Source: Aphrocallistes beatrix (taxonomy: Eukaryota; Porifera; Hexactinellida; Sceptrulophora; Aphrocallistidae). From it: 64,000 nt of DNA. The stretch is from the NCBI GenBank assembly GCA_963281255.1, contig OY725500.1, forward strand, positions 992,001-1,056,000. Direction: 5' to 3'. This document shows, piece after piece, positions 12,654 to 22,682 of this stretch. The notes beneath the pieces are model-generated. The model saw nothing but the letters and a program-made list of their open reading frames with translations, made no database searches and was not told the origin of the DNA. A program made the position numbers and the translations under genes. Positions within the stretch are counted from its first letter, which is position 1, and the number at the start of each line of letters is the position of its first letter.

Positions 12654-13508
12654 CTATATGCATAGAGAGTTAACCTCTACACGTATATTTATTTCTCGCA
12701 GAGCTTCAATATGGCACCCTAGATCAAAATCCCTTACTCCGTCTTTGCTAGAGAATTGAGTCAAGTGTTGCCACTTGTTTAGGAGGGTATTGATGAAGTC
12801 TCTCTCATCCGTTGCATCCATGTATTCACAGAGAGTCTTGTTGAAGGTCTTTGGAGTCATCACGATGCCTTTCAATGCGAAGCCTTTAATTATTTCCAAA
12901 TTACTCCAATATAAAAGCCTCTTGACTAAATCTGCATAGCATTCTCCGGTCTGCCATTTCTCAAACTTATTTTCGCTAAAAGTGTATGCGTTCAAAGATT
13001 GAACCTTGTTCAACCTGCAGGTTTTATCGAGATTATTTAGTTGTTCTATCTCCTGCATATATATAGGGCGTGCTCTAGCATAGCTTTGTGAAGGTGGACT
13101 GAAGCAATATGCCTGATTATTTTGCACTGATCGGTGTGCACAAGACCCGACTTCGCTTTTCAAACTTGCTTGATAAGTGAAAGGAGCAGATTGACTTGGA
13201 TGAGGAAGAATGCGATTCGGGCGAGAAGTTCGTGGTTCAGGCAGGCTAAAATGAGAAGTGTGATTTGGAGGGAAAATCGGCGCAAATCCATACGGAGCGG
13301 TATTACCCTGAAGATAGTAGGGAGTTTGGGAATGTTGATGGATGTGCTGCGGGACAGATCCCAATCCCATCGCGGGGGTTTGTTGTGTCCAGGAGAGATA
13401 TGCATCATTTGAAGAAGTGTTTGCAAATAGAGATGGCGCTACAACCCATGCACGGGGTAGAATGGTATGAGTGAGGTATGGATGATAAAGGCTGTTGTAA
13501 GAACTCAT
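12654..13508 (-). CDS. Uncharacterised protein, intronic gene family member (284 aa)
   Basis: A single-exon ORF on the minus strand. Residues 1-150 are low-complexity, rich in Ser, Pro, His, Gln and Tyr. Residues ~165-280 hold the family block: YADLVKRLLYWSNLEIIKGF, ALKGIVMTPKTFNKTLCEYM, ERDFINTLLNKW and HIEALREIN near the C terminus. It is most similar to the 14582-15184 protein. A TATAAATAC box lies 38-46 bp upstream of the ATG (13546-13554), supporting an independent promoter rather than a remnant. The gene sits in the DHX16 intron on the same strand. Function is unknown. Confidence 0.7.
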   Translation of the reverse strand: MSSYNSLYHPYLTHTILPRAWVVAPSLFANTSSNDAYLSWTQQTPAMGLGSVPQHIHQHSQTPYYLQGNTAPYGFAPIFPPNHTSHFSLPEPRTSRPNRILPHPSQSAPFTYQASLKSEVGSCAHRSVQNNQAYCFSPPSQSYARARPIYMQEIEQLNNLDKTCRLNKVQSLNAYTFSENKFEKWQTGECYADLVKRLLYWSNLEIIKGFALKGIVMTPKTFNKTLCEYMDATDERDFINTLLNKWQHLTQFSSKDGVRDFDLGCHIEALREINIRVEVNSLCI

Positions 13509-13545
13509 TTTAAAAAGTTGTATACAATTGTCAATTCGTGTTTAC

Positions 13546-13554
13546 GTATTTATA
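13546..13554 (-). promoter_or_regulatory. TATA box of the gene at 12654-13508
   Basis: TATAAATAC on the minus strand is about 40 bp upstream of the ATG. The paralogue at 15184 has TATAAATA at nearly the same distance. Confidence 0.55.
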
Positions 13555-14020
13555 AAAAGGTTAATATACCTACATCTACCAGAGGCCATTCAATTTATAG
13601 AATAATCAGTGGCCTGTGAAGTACCCTCTGTGGTAGGTATTTTTAGGAAAAAATTACCTAATACCTAAAATATACATTCTATACATTCGACATTCTGTTC
13701 CATTTCAATCATTCCACAAGACGTATACGTGTATATATATTTACTTGTCTATTTTATACCTATTTTAAGACTATGTATTAATTGTATAGGAAATACAGTG
13801 GATGTTAGAAATAGAGTGATATCTACCTTCGTTCATTCAGGTGTCGTTTATATCTCATACAAAATTTACAAGATCCTAAAATCAATATAAGCTGCGACCA
13901 GTAAGAAGTAAAATACAAATTACTGTAGGGTGGAGAGAGTGCGTATAATATCCCAACTGACTGTGAATTAAAATAATATACGCTCATATAATTTCAGAAA
14001 TGATATGTGGATACAACAGG

Positions 14021-14065
<45 letters not shown>
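14021..14065. repeat. (AT)n microsatellite
   Basis: An uninterrupted AT run of about 45 bp abuts the left end of a MITE whose TA target falls in it. Confidence 0.95.
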
Positions 14066-14068
<3 letters not shown>

Positions 14069-14238
14069 TGGAATTCGCTTATTAGCAACTCGAGTTTTGC
14101 TCATAAAATGGTTGCTAATACGCGAAGTTGCTAATAAGGGAACAGAATTAACACAAAATCTTCACCTGGGACCTGAAGATTGGTTGCTAATAGAGCAATA
14201 TTGCTAATAAGGGAGTTGCTAATAAGCGAATTCCACTG
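14066..14238. mobile_element. Tc1/mariner-superfamily MITE with CAGTGGAATTCGC ends
   Basis: The terminal inverted repeats are CAGTGGAATTCGCTTATTAG and its reverse complement CTAATAAGCGAATTCCACTG, with TA on both sides. Internal TTGCTAATAAG motifs recur. It inserted into an AT microsatellite. Confidence 0.85.
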
Positions 14239-14581
14239 TACGTATATAAACATTAATTGAGTTAAATAGTAAGGATATATTCAACTATCGACTTCGGTTC
14301 GACTCAGACATTCTACTATCAACTTCTACTATGGATCTATGGATCTTATTCAAATGCATAGTATAAATCAGGATATTCTACTTGGTAGCCTAAATTAGGC
14401 TACTAAAAGTATGCTCAAGAACATGAACTGCCTTATATAGCGGTACATTTGAGACAAGGTTTCGTAAGTTCGATACAGCTATAGTCTCCCAGTTGGAGAC
14501 TTGTGTAATCTGCCACCACAAAGTATATACCCTCTATCTTAGAATTTCTATCGATTGAAACAGTATATTTTAATTCAAAGC

Positions 14582-15184
14582 TCAAATTGTAAGTAAGTTA
14601 ACGTTAACATTTATTTTACTCAGAGCCTTGACTTGATTTTGAGGATCGAAGTCCTCTACTCCGTCTTTATTAGCATATAGAGTCAAATTTTCCCATTTCT
14701 GTATAAGGACATCGACGAAATCTTTTTCTTTGTACGTCTCTTCTTTGATGTATTTCTTCAGAGTCTTCTTGAAGGTCTTAGGAGTCATCCTTATTCCTCC
14801 GACAGCGTAGGATTTCAAAATATTCAGATTAGCCGATTTGAGGTGTTTTTTAACCAAATTTGAATAACTTTCTTCAGATGGTTTCCAATCTCCTGATTTG
14901 GAATCTGTAAAATTATACCTCTCCAGTTTCTCAATCCTGACTTCTCGAATCGCTTCATCTAGTTCTACAAGTTCATCTATAGACTGCATGTATACAGGGG
15001 GGTCATGTGTCGAAATAGACGGCTGAATCGTATTACGAGGGTTAGAATAGGGTGAATACCTATTGGCTCGTGATAAGTTTTGTCTGCCATGATGATGTCT
15101 TTGTGGAGATCGTGGTTGTGCCAATGGAAGCACTTGAATGGCATCAGGACTTACTTGCATAGTTGGAGATTTTGGAGGTTCCAT
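14582..15184 (-). CDS. Uncharacterised protein, intronic gene family member (200 aa)
   Basis: This is the shortest clear member of the family and a single exon. Residues 1-65 are Pro/Ser/Arg-rich. The conserved block runs from about residue 70: LERYNFTDSKSGDWK, YSNLVKKHLKSANLNILKSY, GGIRMTPKTFKKTLKKYIKE, EKDFVDVLIQKW and QVKALSKINVN at the end. The spacing of the G-x-R-M-T-x-K-x-F-x(6)-Y-I-K segment is similar to the G-x-K-x-T-C-R-x-L-x-E-Y-F-K-A-Y-I-K segment that follows the GTPase domain in atlastins. That is why I suspect a distant link, but no G motifs exist here. A TATAAATA box lies 31-38 bp upstream. Confidence 0.7.
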   Translation of the reverse strand: MEPPKSPTMQVSPDAIQVLPLAQPRSPQRHHHGRQNLSRANRYSPYSNPRNTIQPSISTHDPPVYMQSIDELVELDEAIREVRIEKLERYNFTDSKSGDWKPSEESYSNLVKKHLKSANLNILKSYAVGGIRMTPKTFKKTLKKYIKEETYKEKDFVDVLIQKWENLTLYANKDGVEDFDPQNQVKALSKINVNVNLLTI

Positions 15185-15214
15185 TATTTCTTTTAGTTTA
15201 AACAGAAATTTCGT

Positions 15215-15222
15215 TATTTATA
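15215..15222 (-). promoter_or_regulatory. TATA box of the gene at 14582-15184
   Basis: TATAAATA on the minus strand is about 31 bp upstream of the ATG, matching the layout of its paralogue at 13508. Confidence 0.55.
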
Positions 15223-15399
15223 CTTATTTTAGAAAAACTACCCTCATTTTTTCGGAATCTACCTTATTGTTTGGTACTATACAGTAATTTTATTGTTATA
15301 ACCGGTTATTATTTCTATTTGAAAGTTCCAATAGCAAATATTGGGGTAAACTCCAAGTCGAAATGAAAGGACTCCTACAGAGGACACGGTCTACTTCTC

Positions 15400-16353
15400 A
15401 TGTACCGCCTTGAACTCACCCGTCTATAACTCCTATTTGCATTATCAGACCACTCATCCCCCCTACTTCTACTCTGAAGCGATTCACGATCTTCGCCGGA
15501 TCCTTTCGGACATCTCCCCCAATACGGAATCCAAATCCGATGACCGCCCTCCCACCTTCTACTTTAAGTTTAAACCCCACAAACCGGACTTTAAAGTATC
15601 AGAGGATTCACCCGGGATTTTCAGCATTTCATCACTACCGAACATCTCTCCCGCTTCACCCGCCCCATAGTTTCCCATAAACCTTCCATCAGTACTCCCT
15701 TCCTCACACCCCCTTATTACCCCAATAATCAAGGCCAGCCCATATCTGGTGGAAGATGTTTCTGAAGCCACAAATTTGCTCTTCTTTCACAAAGCCCCGC
15801 CAAAACTATTCTGTTACGATATTGTCAAATTTTACCCATCTCCCCCGGGCATGCCTAATTTACGGGACGGGACGTCCCGTAAATTAGGCATGCCCTCTAC
15901 CCCCCACGACCTCATCATAGAAGCCTTCAACTTCTACAACCAGGACTCCCCAATGCTACCCCTATTAAGAACTCTTCTAAATCTCAATTTTGTAACAGAA
16001 GGCACCCAAATTTTCACACACGGCACCACTGGAATACCTATGGGACTTCCCCTCGCACCCGAACTATCAAGAATGGTTACGGCTTACCTACTACGCGATT
16101 ACATTACTCCACCAGGTGAAATATTAAAACACTTTACTTTGATGACGGTTGCCTCTACGTTTCCTCTCCCCTTAAACTTCCTATCACAATACAGTCTTGA
16201 AGAAGGACCACCCAACCTCTCCTCCAACCACCCATCCCAAAAAAATTTGTATTTCTATGCTCCCATCCACCGCTCCTCAAACCTAGCATCCCATCCTCGC
16301 GAGGCTCTGCAAATTACTTCTCCCGCGCAGCGCAAGCAAGCAGGGCGCGCTTG
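15400..16353 (+). mobile_element. Fossil reverse-transcriptase element ending in a Helitron 3' terminus
   Basis: This stretch is clearly GC-richer than its surroundings. It contains an open stretch (15749-16363) with reverse-transcriptase features: FCYDIVKFYPS (the first catalytic Asp block) and GIPMGLPLAPELSRMVTAYL (the fingers/palm PMG motif). It resembles Penelope-like or other non-LTR retroelement reverse transcriptases; I cannot assign the family. It is a broken fossil with several breaks. Its right end runs directly into the Helitron-type terminus (GCGCAGCGCAAGCAAGC...GCGCTTG/T at 16318-16353), so it may have been carried by a Helitron. No Helitron 5' end is evident on the left. Confidence 0.6.
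15847..15895. repeat. Perfect 22-bp palindrome with 5-bp spacer
   Basis: Arms 15847-15868 and 15874-15895 are exact reverse complements (GGGCATGCCTAATTTACG... and its mirror), separated by GGGAC. It lies inside the reverse-transcriptase-like stretch, immediately after the FYPS block. Confidence 0.95.
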
Positions 16354-16639
16354 TATACTATAATTTAGATGTTTTTTTGAAGTTTGTACAGATTATGATA
16401 TAAATGTTACCCTTAAATGCGATATCGGAGCGTAACTACACATAGTAGTATCAGGTTGAGGCGTTTCATTTTCCACAAACTGCTGGTTTACTCCATAAAA
16501 TAATCTGACTTCATCAGACAATTATGCATGATTGTAATCAATCGATTAATTTGAAGATCTAATTAGGTGTATCACTAAGCAAGTGCGTTCGTAATTTAAT
16601 TATTTCTTTTGAGGTTTGTCCATTTTATCTGTTGTAATA

Positions 16640-16778
16640 CAGTCGACTCCGAAATCGGTACACATCGAGTCCCAATATTTTGTCCTGACAAGCGGAGTTC
16701 CTCAATTAACCGATGTAACATGGCATTAGTTTTTTATAGATATCGTTCCGTTCCTGATTAAAGTTAAGGAGTCGACTG
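16640..16778. mobile_element. pogo/Tigger-type MITE, copy 5 (diverged)
   Basis: TA flanks, CAGTCGACTCCG start and GGAGTCGACTG end. The interior is more diverged than in copies 3 and 4. Confidence 0.75.
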
Positions 16779-16911
16779 TAGATGGTTTTTTAAATTAAAG
16801 TACCCTATCACAACGTAGTTATATATAGTTTTCTCAGAGCGAAGAGATTAGATCATGCCATTTCATATAATCTGACAGTATCAACACAATTACTGATGAT
16901 TGTAATCAATA

Positions 16912-17416
16912 CGAGGGTTAGTCCAAAAGTGACGACGAGATTTCCAAGCATCAAAGGCCTCAGGAAGACAATGGTTGATACACCAGTCCGCGTTTACCGT
17001 GCGACGATCCTCGAGGGGAATTATGGCTACTAGTCTACTCTTGCAGAAAAATGCGGCCACCATCTTCTCGCCAACACTGCAAGCTCTGAGAACCTTTAAT
17101 TGTGGTTCTTCTCCAGGAAACACTCATATTGAAGATTGCCACTTTGTTTCCGGGTCGTATTGATATATCCAAGCCTCATCACATGCTAGGATATCGTGAA
17201 CACGTTTGGATCTTCCTCCGTTAAACTTATTCAACATAAATTCACACAATTCTACTGCCTCCATCTGGAAATGTGTCAGGTGGTGAGGGATCCAACGTGT
17301 GCGAGCTTCCTGACACCGATATGGTCGTGTTATACGTAACTAAGAACTAATATGAAGTTAATGAAACTTTAGATTCAGTAACACTCGCGTACGACAAAAC
17401 ATTGGACTGACCCTCG
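16912..17416 (-). mobile_element. mariner element, internally deleted
   Basis: The terminal inverted repeats are CGAGGGTTAGTCCAAAAGT and its near mirror ACATTGGACTGACCCTCG, with TA on both sides. Minus-strand coding remnants include DEAWIYQYDPETKWQSS (first catalytic Asp region of mariner transposase) and MVAAFFCKSRLVAIIPL followed by RRTVNADWC. The N-terminal helix-turn-helix and the C-terminal third are missing, so it cannot encode a transposase. It is distantly related to the mariner at 22683-23624, which shares ASFFGIDGHLLTIPL and VNSEW at the equivalent place. Confidence 0.85.
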
Positions 17417-17512
17417 TATTATATGAATTTTCTCAGCTAGTGTGGATTAATCACAAATATAGTTTGAGTATATCTAAATATACTTACTATATCTTGTCGT
17501 TTGTATATATAA

Positions 17513-17667
17513 CAGTCGACTCCGCTTAATAGGGCCACTTTTGGCAGAATCGGAATACCTCTCATACATAGAAGCTAATACAAAATATATTCGGTTAATA
17601 GGGTTTCTCGCTTAATCGGGGAAAAATGTCCTCTGATCGATGCGACCCTATTAAGCGGACTCGACTG
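17513..17667. mobile_element. pogo/Tigger-type MITE, copy 6
   Basis: It starts CAGTCGACTCCGCTTAATAG and ends CTATTAAGCGGACTCGACTG, with TA targets beside it. Confidence 0.85.
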
Positions 17668-18209
17668 TATGTTACAACAGCCATACTGGGAGTGAGTGAA
17701 TAGGGGCGTGATGCCCAAGAATAGTTGTAGTATAAATGAAACAAAATTACTACTTAAAACATTCTGAAGTATGATATTGATCTTATCCATTTATTTAATC
17801 CAAATTATATACTTTTATTAAATTTACTATAAGCATGCATCAGCCCACAACAGGATTTAATAATATTATTCATCGTAAAGGCTACAAGATGGTCATTATT
17901 AACAAGAATACTGTCAAAGTAGTAGATTGCTGCTAACAGCGATGTATAGAACAGGAAATGAGGAAGTAATCATGTATTATGATTCTTGGAGTTGTTTTAA
18001 CATTATGTCTACCATCTGGATATAGTATCAAGGTTCACTGTTTAGACTACACAATAATTACAAATGATTTGCTATGTGGTGATGAATCAGCATTGCACAA
18101 TATTACGGTTATTTCCAGTATTTTCAATTTAAACGTAGAAAACTTTTAGTAAATTCCAAACTAGATATTAAAACTACAATAAACCGCAAGGGAAAATACT
18201 AAATATTAC

Positions 18210-18703
18210 CTGAATCTTGCAACATCTTTCATCAGTCCGAAGAGTATGTCCGTGTGCAAAGACCTCTCATGTGCTTCATCAACAATGATGGCGCTATATG
18301 AGCTGAGATCAGGTTCTTTCAGAAACTCCCTTAACAACATTCCATCTGTCAGGTACTTGACAACGGTTCTATCCGAAGTGCAATCTTCAAACCTGATCGA
18401 GTATCCAACTTCCGATCCTAATTTAACGTTCATTTCATCCGATACTCGGGCCGCAACGCTCATAGCTGCTACCCTCCTAGGCTGAGTACAGCCTACCTTC
18501 AACCCCCCCGTGCAGAACCCGGACTCGTACAGGTACTGGGGTATTTGAGTGGTTTTGCCAGATCCTGTCTCGCCCTCTACTATCAGAATGTTATGCTTCC
18601 TGATTGCAGATATTAGATCTTCCTTATATGGGTATATGGGCAGACTTTTTCTTGTCTCGGCGAGTGAGGCTCGGCGCTTTTGTGCCTCAGTTAACACCTT
18701 AAC
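18210..18703 (-). CDS. DHX16: DHX16 exon with motifs I, Ia, Ib and II
   Basis: This is the first RecA-like domain. It carries [29 protein letters not shown] (Walker A), [15 protein letters not shown] (Ia), [12 protein letters not shown] (Ib) and [16 protein letters not shown] (Walker B, DEAH). The acceptor TTATGTCTAG is at 18713-18704 and the donor CAG/GTAATA follows 18210. Entry is phase 0, joining KEKKKE from the exon at 28160 to [14 protein letters not shown]. Exit splits an Arg codon (AG/G). Identity to animal DHX16 is very high, and all catalytic residues are present. Confidence 0.96.
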
Positions 18704-20390
18704 CTAGACATAAATAAATTTGTAAATAAATTTGATATTATTGGTGATTATTCAAGATCAGAGGTGTGAATATTTTGTGGGGGATGACATTGTAATTGCG
18801 TTATAGAAATATTGACTTATAAGATTTCAAGAAAATACAGTTACTATAGATGAACCAAACTGCAACCATTGTAACGGCGGGCATTCACAAAAAAACACCG
18901 TCAAATTATGGCAACTTCAATCATTAACTTCCTACTAATTAACCAATCAAATTAGAGGATTAAGCACATGATTGGCTTCATTGAAATATGTTGGTTAGTA
19001 GATAAGTAAAATATGGATGAAATATAATATGTCATTGCTTTAGGTATGACACATCGAATAAAGAATGAATATTTAACTATCAGGACAATTGTGAAAACTA
19101 CTAAATAAGCTGTGTGGTAGTTTTGTTGTGTCTATTAGCTAACCTAAAATTACTTAAATGGTAAAGCTAGTTAGAAAAGGACAGATACTAACCTTACATA
19201 CATCATACATATCTTCAAGCTAAATACGCCACTAATTCATCATACATATATAATACAAGCGCGCTTCGCTTGCTTGCGCTGCGCGGCTGGCGAACACTTC
19301 GTGTCCGCATGAATCGCCCTCCGGGTGCCTATGCTATTCAATAATAATAGCCGCCTCTTTCAGGTAATTACTAACGAAACGAATATGTAATGATAGGATA
19401 GCCCACATCACTAAGTTAGCCATTACAAAAATCATTACAACACTTGAGTTTTAATTATATAGATACTGCAAATACTACTTTATGGCCCAGTGATAAAATA
19501 TCTGACTAATTGTAAAATTGAATAGTTTCATGAACTGTGACGTCATACATAGTTGAGCCAGATAGCAGCCCATTTAGATTGCGATACTATATTAAATGAG
19601 CCGTGAGTGCACACTTTTAAATGTCTACTAAATACGAACTAGCTGTTGTACGTTGAGATATCGAAAAACAATAATATGAACTTATATGGTGCGAAATGGT
19701 CTAAAAGTTAAATACGTATTGTGCAATCAAATAATTGAGTATCATCAGTTCCGAAATCTTGATGATATAATTTTTTGGAATTTATGTACATAGATATAGA
19801 TCTATCTGTCTGTGTGTCTTGATTTGTACAAATAAGATTTTTAAATATCTGTACTTTTGTATCCATGAAGGATAAAACTTCCAGTTCTTATCCAATCATT
19901 CATACTCACATACAAGCACTTTTGTAGTTTGAAATAATCGCAAGATGGTTTTGATGATTTATATAATTATCACACAGCAACTGTTTACCTTAATTAAAGA
20001 GGTAGTTCCTCAATGAGATTTTCAGCAGTATTAATGATATTAAATAATATATTAATCACCATTAATAGCTGATGATCATTCAAAGTTAGATATCGATTGT
20101 CGGGATGGCAAAAACAATTTTAAAAATATTTAAAAATATCGAAATATATCGGAGATTCTTTAACGTACAAGTATATTTTTAAAACAAAGCCACCAGCTGG
20201 CAGATATCGACCCGTCGATCGTGAATTTCAATCAGTTCCATATAAGCATAGGGTTACTCATATATCCCATTTCACTCTATTACATGAAATTAAATACGGT
20301 ATATGTCCAAATAGTATCGATAACCATCAGCCAAAGAAAGTAATAAATTTAGGTGTCACTCACCCATCAGAATAATGGTTTCTAACGGAG
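18704..20390. other. DHX16 intron start; Helitron 3' terminus at 19256-19335, otherwise nothing recognised
   Basis: At 19256-19335 the GC-rich Helitron end module is present on the minus strand (A/CAAGCGCGCTTCGCTTG..., with GCGAACAC/GTGTCCGC). No matching 5' TC end is found nearby, so it is a truncated or diverged copy. The rest is AT-rich with no ORF of interest. Confidence 0.7.
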
Positions 20391-20396
20391 CTCCAA

Positions 20397-20539
20397 CAGG
20401 GGCGTAACTACCATTGGGACAGAGGAGGCAGTTCTCTCGCTATTTCTGGCAGTCGTTTCCAGGACAAGGCAGAGACCTAACCGTTGAGACATTGCCTCCT
20501 GCTCGCCTCCTCGCTTTGGAGATTCCGGTTACGCCCCTG
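20397..20539. mobile_element. hAT-like MITE with CAGGGGCGTAAC ends
   Basis: The terminal inverted repeats are CAGGGGCGTAACTA and GGTTACGCCCCTG, with internal complementary GAGGAGGCA/TGCCTCCT. No 8-bp duplication is visible in the flanks, so age or mutation has erased it. Confidence 0.65.
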
Positions 20540-21560
20540 ACTAATATCACATCAGTCATTTCAAACACAAACAGATTTCTTTATTTTTCATTGGACCAAA
20601 ATATATTTATACAAAGCATATATCAGTAACCACACCGTGTAAATTATTTGATGTCAAATAATTAGTGTGGTCGTGTATGCATTAACCACGCCATCACAAA
20701 TCAGTTGTGGTTACTTAAATTACTGTACGTATAACCAATAAAAAGAACTTCACTGATATATTTACAATAGCACGAGTTGAACCAGTAGACTATGTGGTTA
20801 TTATTGTTCCAGGATACACACACGTGAAGTATCTGATTGCATGGCTTGCGTAGAGGATGACCTTTCAAGAGTTTTACAATCATTTCAATTCCTTTAATGT
20901 TCTGAATAACAACAGTCTAGACTTTTTAAAGCAAAAATAACACAAATCATATTTAGAATAAATTTCAAAGTGGAGTTGATTTAAATTCTAAAGTTTTAAT
21001 TTGATCAGGAAACCGTGATAATAACTAATAATAAGATCATATTTTATGTCTAGTTGTAAAAAACTTCCATTACTGAGAAGTGAGATGCTCAAATGGTGTC
21101 CAAAAATTACCGAAATGTTTGATATTTGAAATAAATGTATGTAAGTAATGTTTCTTGAATTTAAAACCTAAAATTTAGCTAGTCTCATGGCCACGTATCT
21201 CCCTAATAAGATTGGTCTTTACTTTCCAGACAATCATAAGGTATGCCTTATTTTTACAAAGACAAACCCGTGATCCCTTTGTACAATAATGTAGTTCACC
21301 TCGTGATCAATGTTGAGTAGCTGTGGCGATGATGAACACAGTTTGGCCAGTATTGCTGGAAATAAATAACCGTAGCAATACCACCTTTGGAAGTTGTGTG
21401 CGTGTACCTCCACCATTGATATTGCGGTTCAATAGGTTCGGAAACCATCAGAGAGATTAACTATGAAGTTCTGTGACGAGCTTCATTAGGTGTAAAATTT
21501 GTTATACTCAAACAATATTAGTTATTATGGTCTCTATATATTGTAATTCGAATATTTTCA
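20540..21560. other. Intronic stretch, nothing recognised
   Basis: Only short unsupported ORFs are present. A 25-bp string at 21324-21348 recurs exactly at 34621-34645. Confidence 0.5.
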
Positions 21561-21589
21561 TTGATTTTAAAGGATTTTTGAGGCTAAGA

Positions 21590-21997
21590 CCTGGAACAAT
21601 GTTTTGTGGAACAATGTTTTGTGTTTTGTAACATTCCATGAAAAATTCCAAATTTTTCGCATCAACCCATTCACGGCTCACTCACTTCTATACGAAAAAA
21701 ATAAAAACAAAAACACTTAGAAGTACCCTTAAACCGTCTCTGAAAATCACTAAATTTGCCACAAATATAGCCTATTGCGCAATCATATGATGACTAATCT
21801 AAATTTAACATGGATATGGATACTGTGACACAATATTTATATATGCTGGTAATACATTCCTAAGCTCTATTGTGCGTGGTTAATGATTTAAGGCAGCCCA
21901 TGTATTAGTTCAACTATCTTCTACCGCATCCCCAGTCCCAAATCCGCAAGTTACTGTGAGGCCTTATATACAGTAGGCTATGGCCTAATATATAGTA
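21590..21997. repeat. Single arm of the interspersed foldback repeat
   Basis: Homologous to either arm of the palindrome at 28936-29998. Shared strings include TCCTAAGCTCTATTGTGC, ACACTTAGAAGT and GCAAGTTACT...GAGGCCTTAT. Here it occurs once, without its inverted partner. Confidence 0.8.
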
Positions 21998-22439
21998 GGC
22001 TATGGTGTGAGGAGCTAATTTTTCCTAGAATTTGAAGACTAGAAAGATAATTTGAAAACAGTGGACCCTGATTCACGATTTTCGCTGCGTGCCATGATAC
22101 AATTTTTCTCAACAAAACTCACCATACAAAACACAGTTCCAGGTCTTAGACTCGAAAAATATTTCAAAATCATTGAAAATATTCGAAATGCATTCTCTAA
22201 AGTCCATAATAAGATTGTTTTTTTGTTGAGTCTAAGAAATTTTATACCTAATGAAGTTTGTCACAGAACTCTGAACTTATGAGCCACCCTGTATGTTAAA
22301 CTAATTGAATTAATTAAGTGCTATTGTGCATAGTAATGGTCAATTAATTTGATTATTGCTCCATCAAGATGACGTAAATAATAAAATGATGACTCATCAT
22401 TAGTGGTTTACTATATGGGTCTGAATAAACAGCCCCTGC

Positions 22440-22555
22440 TTGCTTTTTAAGGCGGTTTCTCAATATTTTATGAAAGATATAGTATCAACGTTTATTCAAA
22501 GCATAGAGGCGAATAAAGTTATATTTTGGGTGTTCGGATTAGCGAAGGTGTACTG
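22440..22555. mobile_element. Right half of a pogo-like MITE (CTCGCTAATCCGAACA family)
   Basis: The end GGTGTTCGGATTAGCGAAGG...ACTG/TA and the internal CATAGAGGCGAATAA string match the complete copy at 24435-24759. The left end is missing. Confidence 0.7.
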
Positions 22556-22682
22556 TATATGTAAATATATTTCTGTTCAGTTTATCAAAATTTGGTACTA
22601 CAAGAATGTTTTGACCCAGGTTTCCTCAAAACATCTAAATGAGAAAAGTCATGACTATTATTAAGCATTTCGCCTATGAATA

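Noticed and set aside
13134-13474. Plus-strand ORFs over the 12654-13508 gene
   Set aside because: Shadow frames of a minus-strand gene that has family members and a TATA box.
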